The notes below the pieces were generated by a model that saw only the letters and a list, made by a program, of their open reading frames with translations, had not been told where the DNA came from and made no database searches. From Helicobacter trogontum (GTDB taxonomy: Bacteria > Campylobacterota > Campylobacteria > Campylobacterales > Helicobacteraceae), in NCBI RefSeq assembly GCF_000765905.2, contig NZ_JRPL02000010.1, positions 1 to 64,000 on the forward strand: a stretch of 64,000 nt of DNA, read 5' to 3'. Positions 47,309 through 55,826 of this stretch are shown here, one piece after another; the stretch's first letter is position 1; each line of letters begins with the position of its first letter. The translations under genes and the position numbers were made by a program.

Positions 47309-48568
47309 TTAACCTTTTGTCATATTGTCTAAGCGACAAAAATTCTCCACAATACATTTTTTTATTATAAATTGATTATACCCATCTTCATAGAGATACT
47401 CTAATTCAAAGTTTTGGGTATCTAGCGTTGTTTTTATGATATACATACCTAAACCAAAACCTTGTGAGAGCGGATTTTTCATATCTTTAAAATATGGCTT
47501 AAAATACTCATTTATATCAAGTTTTAATTTTTCTCCCCTGTTTTTTACGATCAAATCTTTACCACTAGATTCTATAATCACTTTAGAATCTATGCTATAT
47601 TTTATGCCATTATCAAGCAAATTTTTAATGCATAATGTAAATAGATGAAAATCTGCCTTTACCAAGTCATTACTATGCAAAAATATAATACTATCATTAT
47701 TGTTGGGATCAATAAGTAGCATTTGCATAGCCTCTTTTACAATCTCTTGTAGTGGAATCTCTGTTTTCTTCATCATGTATTTTTTACTTGCCAATTGCTC
47801 GATTTTAGCAAATTCATCAATCAATGAGTTAAGCCTCTCAAACACATCACATAATCTTTGTTTTTGCTTGGAATCTACCACCATTTCAGCCACAATTCTC
47901 CCTTTTGTAATGGGTGTCTTAAGCTCATGCATAATAGATCGTAAAAAAAGAGTTCTTGCTTCACTCACTGCATTTAGTTTCTCAACAGAACGATTAAATT
48001 CACGCACTAGCTCTCCTATCTCATCGTGATTTTTAGCTCCCCAAGTAATAGGCTGAATTTCATTTTCATTTGCCATAACTGCAAGTTCATTTTTAATATG
48101 ACTAAGTGGCATTAATCGTTTCATAAGTGTAATATAAATAATGATTAAAATGAGTGCCCCTATAAAAGTTAACATATGGTATTTTGACCAATTAAAGGCA
48201 ATTGGATCTTGATACACTACAAAATTATCCATAGTTCGCAATACGATAAATATATCATTACCATCTTGTATAACACTAACACTAAAGCTACCTGGGTGGG
48301 GTGCTGGCTCTTGCTTTATTTGTTCTTGTATATAATCTGTTATAGGCACTTCATAAAAATTCTCTTCTTCAAGAAAATTTTTTATGCTTTCCATACTTGC
48401 GTTGTATTGGCGGATTTTACCAATGGCTGCAACAATAATATTATATTGCTTTATGCTCTCGATACGTGGTTGTACTTTCACATAAAAAAGTGCAACTGCT
48501 AAAAAGCTTGCAAACGCAATGGCAAATAAAATACTAATTTGAATAAATATAGATGTGCTTCTCCACAT
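47309..48568 (-). CDS. Sensor histidine kinase, ArsS-like
   Basis: The 419-residue protein has two membrane helices (about 8-30 and 131-149) around a periplasmic sensor of about 100 residues, a HAMP-type linker, the phospho-acceptor His214 in FLRSIMHELKTPITKG, an N box (CIKNLLDNGIKYS) and the G box GFGLGMYI. The H-box region closely matches H. pylori ArsS, the acid-responsive kinase, from memory. No response regulator is adjacent, unlike the arsRS pair. Acid sensing is plausible but unproven, since the sensor domain is the least conserved part. Confidence 0.85.
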   Translation of the reverse strand: MWRSTSIFIQISILFAIAFASFLAVALFYVKVQPRIESIKQYNIIVAAIGKIRQYNASMESIKNFLEEENFYEVPITDYIQEQIKQEPAPHPGSFSVSVIQDGNDIFIVLRTMDNFVVYQDPIAFNWSKYHMLTFIGALILIIIYITLMKRLMPLSHIKNELAVMANENEIQPITWGAKNHDEIGELVREFNRSVEKLNAVSEARTLFLRSIMHELKTPITKGRIVAEMVVDSKQKQRLCDVFERLNSLIDEFAKIEQLASKKYMMKKTEIPLQEIVKEAMQMLLIDPNNNDSIIFLHSNDLVKADFHLFTLCIKNLLDNGIKYSIDSKVIIESSGKDLIVKNRGEKLKLDINEYFKPYFKDMKNPLSQGFGLGMYIIKTTLDTQNFELEYLYEDGYNQFIIKKCIVENFCRLDNMTKG

Positions 48569-48691
48569 ATCTAACCCTTAGAATCTAAAATGAGTAATAT
48601 CGTTTATAAATATGCTATAAAATGATAAAATGGTGCATGATAATACAATTTATGATTATAATGTTAAAAACCCTAAAAAAGGAACACAACG

Positions 48692-49243
48692 ATGATAAAA
48701 CCTTCAAAAACCACACAAATAACACAAACAGGTATTTACAAAAATGCAAGTATTATAGCATGTGCAGCTGGTAGTGTAACTGCAGCTTTAACTTACTATG
48801 ATGACAAAAAGGCAAAAGGGAGAGATAAGGCTATGCAACACGCAGTCTTGCAAGGCACATTAAATGCTCTTAAGGAAGGGGCAACATATATTTTCACCAC
48901 GCCAAAAAATAAAGCTCAAATTAACATGGTGGTACAATATAGCGGTAATAATGCTTTGCATTTTCTAAAAAGCTTTAGTATGACAACTTTGAAGCTTAGT
49001 GCAAAAATTGCATTCAATTCTGCAAACGATATCCGCAAATGGTATAAAGGTGAAATAGACAATAAAGAATGTCTGCAATCTATAAAGAAGAATGCTGGAA
49101 GTGTTATAGGTGGATTTGTGGTGGCACGTGGATTCTCTCTTGCTTGTGGTGCAGTGATGCCTGGTGTTGGCGTATTAGCTGGAGGCATTGTGGGTGCATA
49201 TCTAGGTGAATACATTGGACGAAAGATTGCAGAAAAAATTTGA
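48692..49243 (+). CDS. Unrecognised protein with a C-terminal glycine-zipper membrane segment
   Basis: I cannot place this 183-residue protein. It has a short hydrophobic stretch near the N terminus (ASIIACAAGSVTAALTYY), a basic, helical middle (NSANDIRKWYKG), and a long small-residue segment at the C terminus (about 140-175: FVVARGFSLACGAVMPGVGV and onward) with G-x3-G spacing like glycine-zipper membrane proteins. AAGGA precedes the ATG. It is monocistronic and divergent from the kinase gene. Glycine-zipper segments occur in phage holins, pore formers and structural membrane proteins; I have no basis for choosing. Confidence 0.65.
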   Translation: MIKPSKTTQITQTGIYKNASIIACAAGSVTAALTYYDDKKAKGRDKAMQHAVLQGTLNALKEGATYIFTTPKNKAQINMVVQYSGNNALHFLKSFSMTTLKLSAKIAFNSANDIRKWYKGEIDNKECLQSIKKNAGSVIGGFVVARGFSLACGAVMPGVGVLAGGIVGAYLGEYIGRKIAEKI

Positions 49244-49484
49244 TTGTGATGGATCTTCTTTATAAAACTTTTATCCACCCTACACTATTAGCACATATTA
49301 ATCTAGAAAGTATTAAGAACTCTTTATAGCCATTAAGTTTATTTTACTATATGTAAAAACACCTAAGAATTGTCTAGATACTATCACATCAATTAAAAAG
49401 CACACAAAAGCAACTTCTTGCATCTTTAGCTTTTTTTATAACATATGGAAAAAAATCAAAATCATGCAAGAAGGATGAAATAGA

Positions 49485-50273
49485 CTATCGTTTTAAGCCA
49501 TTAACAGTTTGCAGCATAGAATCTGCTGTCTGAATACTTTTTGAATTCGCCTCATACGCTCTTTGACCTGTAATCAAATCTGTCATTTCAGATACCAAAC
49601 GCACATTGCTCAACTCTAAAAATCCCGCACGAATTTGTCCTAGACCATCTTGTCCAGCTATACCTTCTATTGGCTCACCACTTGCATTTGTATTCATATA
49701 GAGATTATCCCCTAAGCCATGCAAACCTGCTGGATTTACAAAATTTACAAGCTGAATCTGTCCTAAAACTTCTGCTTGTCCATTGTTGCCCAATGTCACG
49801 CTTACAGTGCCATCCGTACCTATATTAATACTCTGTGCTTCTGGCGGCACTGTGATTTGGGGTTGCACCAAATAGCCTTCTGATGTAACAATATTTCCTT
49901 GATCATCGAGTTTGAAATTTCCACTACGTGTATAAGCAATATTGCCATCTGGAAGCTGTATTGGGAAAAATCCTTTACCCATGATCGCCACATCAAGAGG
50001 ATTTTCTGTCTCTTTTGGACTCCCTTGAGAATAGATTCTATTAATTGCCCCAGTTCTCACACCAACACCTACTTCAACGCCTGTTGGTGTTAATGTTGTT
50101 TCGCTTGTTTGCGTACCTGCAAATTGAAGTGTCTGATAAAAAAGGTCATTAAACTCTGCTCTCTGTCGTTTAAACCCTACGGTATTTACGTTTGCTATAT
50201 TGTTTGAAGTAGTGTCGATTTGCAACTGCTGCCCTAACATTCCTGTTGTTGCAGTATAGAGTGATCTCATCAT
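49485..50273 (-). CDS. flgG: Flagellar distal rod protein FlgG
   Basis: FlgG builds the distal rod of the flagellum. The 262-residue protein has the rod/hook N-terminal motif MLGQQLQIDTTSNNIANVNTVGFKRQRAEF, the FlgG-specific central part (QGSPKETENPLDVAIMGKGFFPIQ and LVQPQITVPPEA), and the C-terminal heptad helix EMTDLITGQRAYEANSKSIQTAD. Length and motifs fit FlgG rather than FlgF or FlgE. AAGGA precedes the first ATG. It is preceded by a sigma-54-type promoter. Confidence 0.95.
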   Translation of the reverse strand: MMRSLYTATTGMLGQQLQIDTTSNNIANVNTVGFKRQRAEFNDLFYQTLQFAGTQTSETTLTPTGVEVGVGVRTGAINRIYSQGSPKETENPLDVAIMGKGFFPIQLPDGNIAYTRSGNFKLDDQGNIVTSEGYLVQPQITVPPEAQSINIGTDGTVSVTLGNNGQAEVLGQIQLVNFVNPAGLHGLGDNLYMNTNASGEPIEGIAGQDGLGQIRAGFLELSNVRLVSEMTDLITGQRAYEANSKSIQTADSMLQTVNGLKR

Positions 50274-50309
50274 GCTAACTATCCTTAGTCTAAAATTTAA
50301 GGCAATAAA

Positions 50310-50326
50310 AGCAAAATATATGCCAA
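50310..50326 (-). promoter_or_regulatory. Sigma-54 (RpoN) promoter of flgG
   Basis: On the minus strand TTGGCA, five bases and TTTGC place GG and GC 12 bp apart, the -24/-12 pattern of RpoN. It lies about 40 bp before the flgG ATG. RpoN controls middle/late flagellar genes in Helicobacter and Campylobacter. Confidence 0.7.
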
Positions 50327-50571
50327 TCTTAGTTTTTTACTATTATTTTTCACTAAAATGATAAATTCTTAACTCTAATAAAAGAAACGTATCAAGCAAA
50401 GAATCTCGCATATATAAGAAACACGCAAAATAACTTTGCATATATGTTTTCAAGTATGAAATTAATACACTATATGTTTATCTTATTGTACTAGGCAATT
50501 TCAAAAGACACCTAAAAGATTATATATAAACAAAGTCTTTGTAGCCCAATAGTTGAGTAAATATTATTAAG

Positions 50572-51096
50572 TTACATATATTGATTTTTAAATTCCACAT
50601 AGCGAATAGCAGAATTTGCAATTTCCTCTATCTCCGTATCATTAAGTTCTCTTATAAACTTTGCAGGATTCCCAAGAATGAGTGATTTTGGTGGAAATTT
50701 TTTACCCTTAGTGACGACTGCACCCGCTCCAACAATCGAATCTCTGCCAATCCTTGCACCATCCATAATAATACTACCCATGCCAATCAAGCAATTATCC
50801 TCGATATGACATGCATGAATAACGCAACTATGCCCTATAGTCACATTATCACCAATAATTGTAGGATAGCCACTCTCAGCTTTGCCTTCTTCTCTGTGCC
50901 ATACATGTATCATTGTCAAATCTTGTACATTCGTATTTTTTCCTATTTTAATATAATTGACATCGCCACGCAATACACAATTAAACCAAATTGACGCATT
51001 ATCACCAATACTTACTTCGCCAATAACTTTTGCTCCTTCACACAGCAATACATCTCTACCAATACTAGGCATAATCCCATTAAATTTTATCAACAT
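50572..51096 (-). CDS. Gamma-carbonic-anhydrase-like hexapeptide-repeat protein
   Basis: The 174-residue product is a left-handed beta-helix of hexapeptide repeats (VIGEVSIGDNASIWFNCVLR, NTNVQDLTMIHVWH, TIGHSCVIHACHIEDNCLIG). Three histidines in MIHVWHRE, IGHS and IHACH match the zinc site of the gamma-carbonic-anhydrase/YrdA/PaaY family. Known members bind zinc or iron, and many have weak or no carbonic anhydrase activity, so the role is uncertain. AAAGGA precedes the ATG. The gene is separate from its neighbours. Confidence 0.85.
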   Translation of the reverse strand: MLIKFNGIMPSIGRDVLLCEGAKVIGEVSIGDNASIWFNCVLRGDVNYIKIGKNTNVQDLTMIHVWHREEGKAESGYPTIIGDNVTIGHSCVIHACHIEDNCLIGMGSIIMDGARIGRDSIVGAGAVVTKGKKFPPKSLILGNPAKFIRELNDTEIEEIANSAIRYVEFKNQYM

Positions 51097-51381
51097 ACCT
51101 TATCCTTTCGCACGTTTTTTGCATTATAACATCATTTTAGAAAAATATTATAATACGCAATAAGATACAGGCATAAACAATAATATACTTATGCGAAAAG
51201 TTTAATTAATATGAAATCAATGAATATTTAGCATTACAAGTTCTGCTTATTTTCTAGCATACAGCCTGCACTAAGGAGGCTAAGTTATAATTCATATTTA
51301 ATGCTATTTGCATTAAAAGCATAGAATGAGACATATAGAATCTTAGAAAGCGGTTTTCACTTTTATAAAATAATGCAATAA

Positions 51382-52341
51382 CTACTTACCATAAAGATGT
51401 AAAAGCGAGTGATAGTGTTCTATGCGTCTATCGCGGAAAAAGGGCCAAATATCTCGCACCGCCTTAGTACGATTATAATCGATAAAGGCATATAAAATCT
51501 CTTCTTTATCATTACTTGCTTGTGCTAGAATCTCACCCTGTGGACCACACACAAAGCTATTACCAAAAAAGCGAATACCTTCATTTTTTGATGTAAAATC
51601 GGGTTCAAAACCTACACGATTAATACTTGCAAGTGGCAATCCATTTGCAATAGCATGTCCTCGTTGGATTGTTTGCCATGCTTCAAGTTGACGCTTTTTC
51701 TCAGCCTCATTATCTGCATCAAACCACCCAATTGCAGTGGGATAAATTAATATATCAGCACCATTCAACGCCATGATTCTTGCTGCTTCAGGAAACCATT
51801 GATCCCAGCAAATAAGCACACCAAGATTCCCGACACTTGTTTTTATGGGGTTAAATCCTAAATCTCCTGGCGTAAAATAGAATTTTTCATAAAATTGCGG
51901 ATCGTCTGGAATGTGCATTTTTCTGTATTTTCCCGCTATACTACCATCTTTCTCAAACACAACTGCGGTATTATGATAAAGCCCCCTAGCCCTTTGCTCA
52001 AATAATGAGGTAACAAGCACAACATTACACTCTTTTGCAACAGCACTAAAAAATGCAATATTTTCTTCAAAATCTTGTGCAAATGTGAGGTATTTAGTTT
52101 TCTCGCTTTGGCAAAAATACTGCGTTGTGTGAAGCTCTTGCAATAAGATTAATTCTGCGTTTTTACTTGCCTCAATAATTGCATGTTTTGTTTTTTCTCT
52201 CATTTTGTTTGAGAGCTCCCTCTGCCATGCTTCTAACTTTTCATTACACTCCATTTCCATTTCACTAGAATTCTTAGTATCGAATACATAGCTTTGTTGC
52301 ACCAATGCAACTCTTACTCCATCTTGCTTCATTTGCAGCAT
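51382..52341 (-). CDS. aguB: N-carbamoylputrescine amidase-like carbon-nitrogen hydrolase
   Basis: The nitrilase-superfamily triad is visible: Glu in LILLQELHTTQYF, Lys in KYRKMHIPDDP, and Cys in LGVLICWDQWFPEAARIMALNG. HIPDDPQFYEKFYFTPGD and WFDADNEAEKK are characteristic of N-carbamoylputrescine amidohydrolase (AguB), which makes putrescine from N-carbamoylputrescine. No agmatine deiminase gene is adjacent. The ATG at 52341 follows AAAGGA with good spacing. Length (319) is slightly longer than average because of the charged stretch EMECNEKLEAWQRELSNKM. Confidence 0.88.
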   Translation of the reverse strand: MLQMKQDGVRVALVQQSYVFDTKNSSEMEMECNEKLEAWQRELSNKMREKTKHAIIEASKNAELILLQELHTTQYFCQSEKTKYLTFAQDFEENIAFFSAVAKECNVVLVTSLFEQRARGLYHNTAVVFEKDGSIAGKYRKMHIPDDPQFYEKFYFTPGDLGFNPIKTSVGNLGVLICWDQWFPEAARIMALNGADILIYPTAIGWFDADNEAEKKRQLEAWQTIQRGHAIANGLPLASINRVGFEPDFTSKNEGIRFFGNSFVCGPQGEILAQASNDKEEILYAFIDYNRTKAVRDIWPFFRDRRIEHYHSLLHLYGK

Positions 52342-52365
52342 GTTACATCCTTTATGAACAATGTC

Positions 52366-52524
52366 TTACTCTTCATCATAGTCTAAATCAGGGTTTTCAT
52401 AATCATCATCGTCATATTGTGTGTAATCCATATCCACATCATAATCATCATCATAATCCAGTGAATCTTCATCCATTTCAGATTCTGTATCAAAGTCATC
52501 TAGCTCATCATCATATATTGCCAT
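52366..52524 (-). CDS. Very acidic 52-residue protein
   Basis: A longer frame starts at 52659, but AAGGA lies 7 nt before the ATG at 52524. From there the protein is 52 residues, of which more than half are Asp or Glu with many Tyr (for example DEDSLDYDDDYDVDMDYTQY). It contains no Lys or Arg and is likely to be disordered. Polyacidic miniproteins can act as DNA mimics, cation buffers or chaperone tails, but nothing here decides. The stop lies 25 bp before the AguB-like gene on the same strand, so the two are probably cotranscribed. Confidence 0.7.
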   Translation of the reverse strand: MAIYDDELDDFDTESEMDEDSLDYDDDYDVDMDYTQYDDDDYENPDLDYDEE

Positions 52525-52683
52525 ATATTTTCCTTTCTGGGTATTAATCTGAAGGTGCATTATACCCCCTAAAGCATTAACAAAAAGTCTTATTAAGCTA
52601 AAAAATTCCAAAAATTTAGGAATTATTTTTGCTTGTGATGCATAGCATATTTTGTGCAATATTTTTCTAAAGAGGACGAGAAA

Positions 52684-53187
52684 ATGATTGATACTAAAAA
52701 TACATCGCTAAATAATAATCTTGGTTTGTATAATGCTAGCACACATTATATCAAACGAGAGGTTAGCACACAAAACAATATCGCAGCAAAGCAAAATGAG
52801 GAACAACTGCTAGATTCTAATGGATCTGAAACAAAAAGGCAAACTTATGGATTAGCTATTTTGGAATTAATGAGTGATCAAGAATATCAAGCATGGTTAA
52901 GAGCCACTGCAGGTATGACAGAGACAGAAAAAATGCTCGCCGTGCAAAAACTTTATCCACTAGCAGACCTTGAAAAGCTTAAAAATTCAAAAAATTTACA
53001 TTCGCAAGAAAGAACGATACTTGATGATTCCATGCAGGATAGAAGCAGTAATATCAGTGCTGAACCTTTTATTATTAATGCAAATCGCCTTAATGGCATG
53101 CGTGTATTTAACGCGCATACAGATTTCATACAACGATATAAAAATGCTTTTGAAAATTTACATCTCAATGTTGATATGAATGGTTAA
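52684..53187 (+). CDS. Unrecognised hypothetical protein
   Basis: The frame is open from 52654, but AGAGGA is spaced for ATG 52684, giving MIDTKNTSLNNN and 167 residues. The N terminus is Asn/Gln-rich and low in complexity. The centre has a compact helical segment (YGLAILELMSDQEYQAWLRA, then MTETEKMLAVQKLYPLADLE) that may be a small conserved domain. The end is Asn-rich. No signal peptide or membrane segment is seen. It is divergent from the acidic miniprotein gene across 159 bp. Confidence 0.65.
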   Translation: MIDTKNTSLNNNLGLYNASTHYIKREVSTQNNIAAKQNEEQLLDSNGSETKRQTYGLAILELMSDQEYQAWLRATAGMTETEKMLAVQKLYPLADLEKLKNSKNLHSQERTILDDSMQDRSSNISAEPFIINANRLNGMRVFNAHTDFIQRYKNAFENLHLNVDMNG

Positions 53188-53528
53188 TGTTCTAAGTAAA
53201 TAGATTATAAATACTACATCTTAAGACTTATAGTGTTTGGACGTAGAATCTACATATATAATCCTAGCGGATTAAAATACCTCATGAATACAGTGCTAAG
53301 CAAATGTTGGATACATCGCACATCAAACTTTTAACTAACAATTAGGCAGAGCAAACCCACACAGATAAAGCCTTCTTTGTAAAGTTTATATTAAACGAGC
53401 ATGAATCCTAACATGCTAATAATTTGATGTAATTAACTATGTAATATATTACTTAATCTCTTTTTTCATATCTGCGTGGAAAAAGGGGTGATTATGCTTT
53501 TTTGTGATTGTAAATCTTTATAAAATTT
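53188..53528. other. Intergenic region between convergent genes
   Basis: These 341 bp hold no supported gene or RNA. An intergenic AGAATCT copy occurs near 53245. Confidence 0.4.
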
Positions 53529-54743
53529 CTATTGCCATAAATCACCAAGTTTTTTATCCCATTCACTTGGAGTAAAATGCTCTGTTCCTCCACCATGAGT
53601 AAAAGTAAGCTCGCCAACGATAATTTTTCCCTCAATATTGTATAAATCAACTCGTAACATTTTAAATGACATGGAAAGTTTTATAGCTATTGCAATCATT
53701 GCATTAAAATTATGTGGCTTATTAGGTGGCGTTGCCGATTGTGGATAGCAGATGGAAAAAGGCATAAGATTCCAATCTGCATCAAAAAGACTTCTTGTAT
53801 GTTCTACAAATCTATCAGTATCCACTTGTATATATTGGAATTTACCAAAACAATGGATTTTATAATCCTCTGGTACTTTACTTTCTCCGTTTAAACCAGT
53901 TGTAAACAACATTTCTTCTGCAAAGATTCTAGGTTCTATATCTTTGTAATGCCACTCTCTATACATCGTATAAAAGTTTGTGTTTAAATGTGTTGTGAGT
54001 TTAGTCATAGCCTCATTAAAGCTTTTAGAATCACTTAAAAATAATTCCTTATCCTTTACCAAAACTACACCACCAGAATCATGATTTGTTTTTAGGACAA
54101 AACTTTGCGGCAGCTTGGTAAAATCAATCTCATCTATGCTTTTATAAATACCATAAAGTTTTGGCAAATAGGGACAAGAATTTGTATTAAATAGCTCTTG
54201 CGTGAGTGTATCTATAGGTTGAAAAAGCGATGAGTCTTGGTTAAGAAGTGGAATTTGGTTATTCCATTTAGATTCTATGGAGCCTACATTTTGTTTTAAG
54301 TGTAATTCCTTAGTGTCTTTATAGTTGCTATTGTCTTGTTCCAAACTGCCAGGTTGCTCCCCCCCCCCCCCTACATTCATACTGTTGCAATTATCGTTAT
54401 TATGATTTGTCGCATTGGAATGAAAAGAAGTTGTTACATGAGATCTTACAACAACATGCTTAGAATCTAATGTATTTTTCACATGAAAATCTTTTAGTTT
54501 TTCTGCAATATAGATTCTAGCTTTTAGTTTATCGGCTAGGGCTGTATATATTGGATTTCTATCAAATAGGATTCTATGAATAATTTTCTCATTAAAGGTT
54601 TGAGGATTTCTAAAATTTGGTGTATAACCAAAGATTTTCTTATGTCTATAGATAAAATATTCCTCATCATTCATTTGTGCTTCCCTCTTTGCTTGATATT
54701 TTTTATAGAGAGAAGTCTTTCTTATAAGGCTTCGCAATCCCAT
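53529..54743 (-). CDS. TupA-like ATP-grasp protein with a poly-G tract (phase-variable candidate)
   Basis: The 404-residue product matches TupA-like ATP-grasp proteins: an N-terminal block (EEYFIYRHKKIFGYTPNFRNPQTFNEKI and LADKLKARIYI), then YLPKLYGIYKSIDEIDF, QSFVLKTNHDSGGVVLV, RIFAEEMLF, VPEDYKIHCFGKFQYIQVD, MLRVDLYNIEGKIIVGELTF and a C-terminal HGGGTEHFTPSEWD. The family makes peptide-like or sugar linkages in capsule and teichuronopeptide synthesis. Residues about 89-188 are a Ser/Asn-rich insert that separates two conserved blocks and contains Gly125-128, encoded in a G13 tract. The frame is intact here, so the gene is on; loss or gain of one G would truncate it near residue 130. Confidence 0.85.
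   Translation of the reverse strand: MGLRSLIRKTSLYKKYQAKREAQMNDEEYFIYRHKKIFGYTPNFRNPQTFNEKIIHRILFDRNPIYTALADKLKARIYIAEKLKDFHVKNTLDSKHVVVRSHVTTSFHSNATNHNNDNCNSMNVGGGGEQPGSLEQDNSNYKDTKELHLKQNVGSIESKWNNQIPLLNQDSSLFQPIDTLTQELFNTNSCPYLPKLYGIYKSIDEIDFTKLPQSFVLKTNHDSGGVVLVKDKELFLSDSKSFNEAMTKLTTHLNTNFYTMYREWHYKDIEPRIFAEEMLFTTGLNGESKVPEDYKIHCFGKFQYIQVDTDRFVEHTRSLFDADWNLMPFSICYPQSATPPNKPHNFNAMIAIAIKLSMSFKMLRVDLYNIEGKIIVGELTFTHGGGTEHFTPSEWDKKLGDLWQ
54359..54371 (-). repeat. G13 homopolymer (coding strand)
   Basis: Thirteen consecutive cytosines on the plus strand, reading as guanines in the TupA-like gene. It is the only long G/C tract in the window. Tracts of this length in Helicobacter and Campylobacter glycan genes change length at high rate and switch genes on and off. 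Confidence 0.9.
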
Positions 54744-54891
54744 TATATATCCTTTACATGGTGTAATTATAGAGATATTATAACATAAAAATGACTTCTA
54801 TAATTACTATATTGCAAAATCGATGCTATTATCAATTGCCCAATAAACTAAATGGAAAAAATCAATTTACACAGAAAGTTCTACACCATTA

Positions 54892-55776
54892 TTAAAAAAT
54901 AATCGTGCGGTTGTTGTGCAAAAAGATTCTATCTTCAAGAGCCAATTTTAAAGCACGAGCTAACACTACTTTTTCTACATCTCGCCCCGCTTTTTGCATA
55001 TCCTGCCATGTATAACTATGATCAATTTGTATGGTATCTTGTGAGATTATTGGCCCCTCATCAAGTTGATTATTGACAAAATGTGCCGTTGCACCTATGA
55101 TTTTTACCCCACGTTCATAGGCTTGCTTGTATGGATTTGCACCAATAAAAGCAGGTAAAAATGAATGATGTATATTAATAATTTGATTTGGAAAGTTTTG
55201 CACAAAATGGGGAGATAAAATACGCATATATTTTGCTAGTATTAAAAAATCTGGGTGCAAAGCCTTACAAAGATCAATGATTTTTAGTTCATGATCGTGC
55301 CTTGATATACCCTCTGATTCTATATGATGATATGGAATTTCAAATTTTTCTACTAGATTCCCTAAACTTGCATGGTTGCTAATAACTGCCAAAATATTTG
55401 CATGTAGATCGCCACTATTATGCCTTATAAGCAGATCACCTAAGCAATGGTTTTCTTTTGTTGCAAAAATGATTATTGACTTCTTTTCCTGTGTGCAAAG
55501 CTTAACTTCTGCATCATTTGGCAATGTCGCACGTACTTCAGCAAGAAGCACATTGGAATCTAACTCGCCACTAATTTCTGTTCGCATGAAGAATGTATTG
55601 TGTATTTTATCCACAAACTCATTATTCTGCTCAATATTTAACTGATGGAGTAAAAGAATTGAGCTAATCTTAAACACCAAACCTTTAGTATCTTGACATT
55701 TTATAAGCAAAGTATGTCGTCTCATAACTTTATTGGAATCCTTAAGATCGATTTTATATAAAACAAAATTTGCCAT
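54892..55776 (-). CDS. purU: Formyltetrahydrofolate deformylase
   Basis: PurU hydrolyses 10-formyltetrahydrofolate to formate and tetrahydrofolate, balancing one-carbon units. The N-terminal ACT domain (RRHTLLIKCQDTKGLVFKIS) is followed by a formyltransferase-type domain with INIHHSFLPAFIGANPY and GATAHFVNNQLDEGPIISQD, where Asn, His and Asp of the active site are visible. The first ATG (55776) lacks a clear ribosome-binding site; ATG 55725 starts the ACT domain directly and is an alternative. Length is 294 from 55776. Convergent and divergent neighbours make it monocistronic. Confidence 0.93.
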   Translation of the reverse strand: MANFVLYKIDLKDSNKVMRRHTLLIKCQDTKGLVFKISSILLLHQLNIEQNNEFVDKIHNTFFMRTEISGELDSNVLLAEVRATLPNDAEVKLCTQEKKSIIIFATKENHCLGDLLIRHNSGDLHANILAVISNHASLGNLVEKFEIPYHHIESEGISRHDHELKIIDLCKALHPDFLILAKYMRILSPHFVQNFPNQIINIHHSFLPAFIGANPYKQAYERGVKIIGATAHFVNNQLDEGPIISQDTIQIDHSYTWQDMQKAGRDVEKVVLARALKLALEDRIFLHNNRTIIF

Positions 55777-55826
55777 TTTATCATTTTTGTTGTAGAATTA
55801 GGACTATTTTTCTAAGGAGATGTAAT

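Noticed and set aside
49414-49473. 10-bp inverted repeat CTTCTTGCAT/ATGCAAGAAG around a 40-nt loop before the flgG stop
   Set aside because: The loop is long and no T-tract follows in the flgG direction at the expected place, so I do not call a terminator or mobile-element end.
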